Source: Nymphaea colorata | Taxonomy: Eukaryota > Streptophyta > Magnoliopsida > Nymphaeales > Nymphaeaceae | Assembly (NCBI RefSeq): GCF_008831285.2 | Contig: NC_045145.1 | Location: 18,926,040-18,990,039, forward strand | Length of the DNA stretch: 64,000 nucleotides | Direction of reading: 5' to 3' | Part shown: piece by piece, positions 62,016-64,000 of the stretch | Layout: every line of letters begins with the position of its first letter | Position numbering within the stretch: the stretch's first letter is position 1 | Made by a program: the position numbers and the translations under genes | The notes under the pieces: generated by a model | The model's database searches: none | Told to the model about the DNA's origin: nothing | Seen by the model: only the letters and a program-made list of their open reading frames with translations

Positions 62016-62024
62016 AATTTATAG
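62016..62024 (-). promoter_or_regulatory. TATA box of the second MYB gene
   Basis: The minus strand reads CCTATAAATTT around here, about 150 bases before the ATG at 61866, giving a leader of about 120 bases that includes a (GA)/(GTGA)-rich stretch near 61916-61936. Confidence 0.6.
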
Positions 62025-62029
62025 GGATG

Positions 62030-64000
62030 AATTCTATGGCCATGTGCTCCATTGGCAGCTAGCCTTGGCGTCAACGTGGTGATAAGCATGTGACGTTGAT
62101 TTAAAATGTTAGAGTAACTGCATTTCCATTGGCTACACCAATTCGGCCTGTCCATTCTGCTTCTTCTCGGATCGCGTACAGAACGCTCGAACGCATTAAA
62201 TTACCGCAGAGCAGAATCCTCTTGGTGTCAGCGTGACTTTGATCTTGATTGTATATATTGGTCTGATCTCCCCGCTTCTTTCTTTTTGTTGCTCGTGGAT
62301 GGTTTTCAGCCTTACAAAAAATTACAGATTTTCCTCCTATTGGCAAATAAAGGAGGTTACGCAAAGAGAGAGAGAGAGAGAGAGAATCCATAAATGCTTG
62401 ATCTTCTAGGCCAATCGAAACATGTTGCTTGGAAAAAAAAAACTCGCTTGCAGGTCTTCTTGGGAGGGCAACGTTGAACGATGGTCGGGGTGAATTTCTG
62501 AGATTGTTTTTTCAAAAATGCTGACCCTCTGAATCTGATCTATATGACTAAGCACCTACCAGCACTCATGTTCTTATGAAGATGTATGCATATATTACCT
62601 TTCACGACTTGCAATGTTTCAGATATTTTAGATTGTAGAGACTGGTATCCTTGCAAAACTCAATTGAAGCCTCAAATTTAACTTGTTTAAGAATCCCCTG
62701 ATTTCGGAATCATGGGATATATGAACTTTTCTTTTCTTGAAGGAACCGTCCAAAGACCAGTGGCAGTTCGCATGTTCGGTATGATCAATGCAGCCGTGAA
62801 CTTCTCCAACCTTGCATCTTCTTCGATCGGAGAGAAATTCTTTAGCCTCTTGGTAGCATGGGTTCTTGTTTGTTATCTTGTTACTTGTGCAGTGTGCATC
62901 TAAGTGTCCAAGCAATGAGCCATTGTGGCAGAAGACCCCGAGACAGGCGCGCTCGTCGTTAGAGCTCTTGCACACTTTTTCTCAGATATTCGAGTCTGTG
63001 TTCAGGAGAGAAAGAGAGAGAGAGAGAAGCTTCTACTTTTTTCTTTTTTTGGTGTGTGTCACTAGTTCAGGTTGAAAGCAAAGGAGGAAATACTGAAACA
63101 TGATTAAATTAGGGGCATAACTTAGTTGGTCAGTTGGTTGGTGGTATAAGAAATGATGCATCTCCATTTGATCTTCATGTGTGCTATGTCGTATATATAC
63201 CTTATGGATCAGAGGCAGCATGAACTTGAAGATGCAAGGGATGCTAAGGGACCTGAACTACTATTTCCCACTAAAATTACAAGCATATACTATGATGGGC
63301 TGGCATCCACAGAGAGCAAAGGTTAATGAAAAAAATATATATATTAATCAATATGTAAATCCATGAGTCCCCAAAGCTGGTTATGTGCACAATCGATGGG
63401 CACAAAAAAAAAAATTCTTTTTAAGGATAAAAAAGGTAAAAAAAGTTTAAATGGGAGAAGGATATTTCTTTTTAAAAAATTTGTTAAACTATTCCAACTC
63501 TCACTTACGTTTTGAAGGGTGCATTTATATGTGCATGCAACGGATGGAATACCCAACTCACTCTTCTGAATCCCATGCACGCAGAATTTCGATTGGAATT
63601 TGGACAAAGACCAGTCGTCGTTGGTGGTCAAAATTTAAGGTCACTTGCACATAAGGAAGCTGCCAGGTCCACTTTGTAGTACTCAAGTATGTGAATATTT
63701 CTGACGCTAGGTGGACTGGAATATTCTTTTGATTTTAATACAACTTGTCTGCCTAGGTAAACTAAAGAAATCAAAACCTCTCGCATATTCGATAATCGAG
63801 CATCAAGTGGACAATAATACAACGGGCAAAGAAGCCATCTACTGAATACATAATGAAATAAGGCTGGTTGAAGGACAGAAGATTTATTGGGTCAAGACAA
63901 CTTGATCTTTATTGGAGATTCGAAATTTGGTGAATAGTTTGTCATTGGTTGCAACATGCGAAGTTGTAGACATTGGAACTAGCGCCCCAACAGCGTATTG
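62030..64000. other. Right flank, promoter side of the second MYB gene, no gene recognised
   Basis: The first few hundred bases should hold the MYB promoter; a GACGTTGA and a CATGTGAC word lie near 62088-62098. (GA)n runs occur at 62365-62385 and about 63012-63030. The segment 62700-62980 has exon-like composition with an open frame on the minus strand and another on the plus strand, but matches no family I know. The window ends in AT-rich DNA. Confidence 0.45.
62365..62385. repeat. (GA)n microsatellite
   Basis: A GA run of about 21 bases about 500 bp upstream of the second MYB gene. Confidence 0.9.

Overview
The window is nuclear DNA from a flowering plant. It carries intron-rich genes with GT-AG junctions, two R2R3-MYB genes with the classical exon sizes, a plant-type PEX10, an ELF4-like clock gene, a plant F-box/kelch gene, a Tork-lineage Ty1/copia element, small TIR elements and many (GA)n and (TA)n microsatellites. 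The species cannot be fixed by eye. One compact, GC-rich, intronless gene in an AT-rich setting fits a monocot or an early-diverging angiosperm, but this is only a hint.

Layout. 1-1274: flank with no clear gene. 1280-6807: a whole-looking copia element with LTRs identical by eye and a 5-bp target duplication. 7438-9830 (-): F-box/kelch gene of the At1g22040 type with an intron in its leader. 12980-16025 (+): nine-exon gene for a probably plastid, atypical Rossmann-fold protein. 17739-23558 (-): eleven-exon PEX10, convergent with the previous gene. 28631-30080 (-): ELF4-like gene with an intron in its leader. 33175-34020 (+): intronless UP3-type stress-responsive A/B-barrel gene. 34-42 kb: gene-poor, with a Ty3/Gypsy relic and a tandem duplication. 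42428-45042 (-): R2R3-MYB of the TT2/C1-like, bHLH-binding kind. 45-60.7 kb: gene-poor, with hAT-like and Tourist-like MITEs, SINE-like heads, a 96-bp (TA)n tract and a GC-rich minisatellite-like patch. 60773-61866 (-): a second bHLH-binding R2R3-MYB with an unusual R2 recognition helix. 62-64 kb: no gene recognised.

The genes are independent plant genes, not an operon. The most suggestive link is the two MYB genes about 16 kb apart on one strand. Both keep the full motif for binding R-like bHLH partners, so they may both act in MYB-bHLH-WD40 control of flavonoid pigments or epidermal traits. I found no CRISPR array, complete tRNA or rRNA gene, and no clearly new multi-gene system. The best leads are the divergent second MYB and the MYB pair, followed by the young copia element and the neighbouring MITEs.
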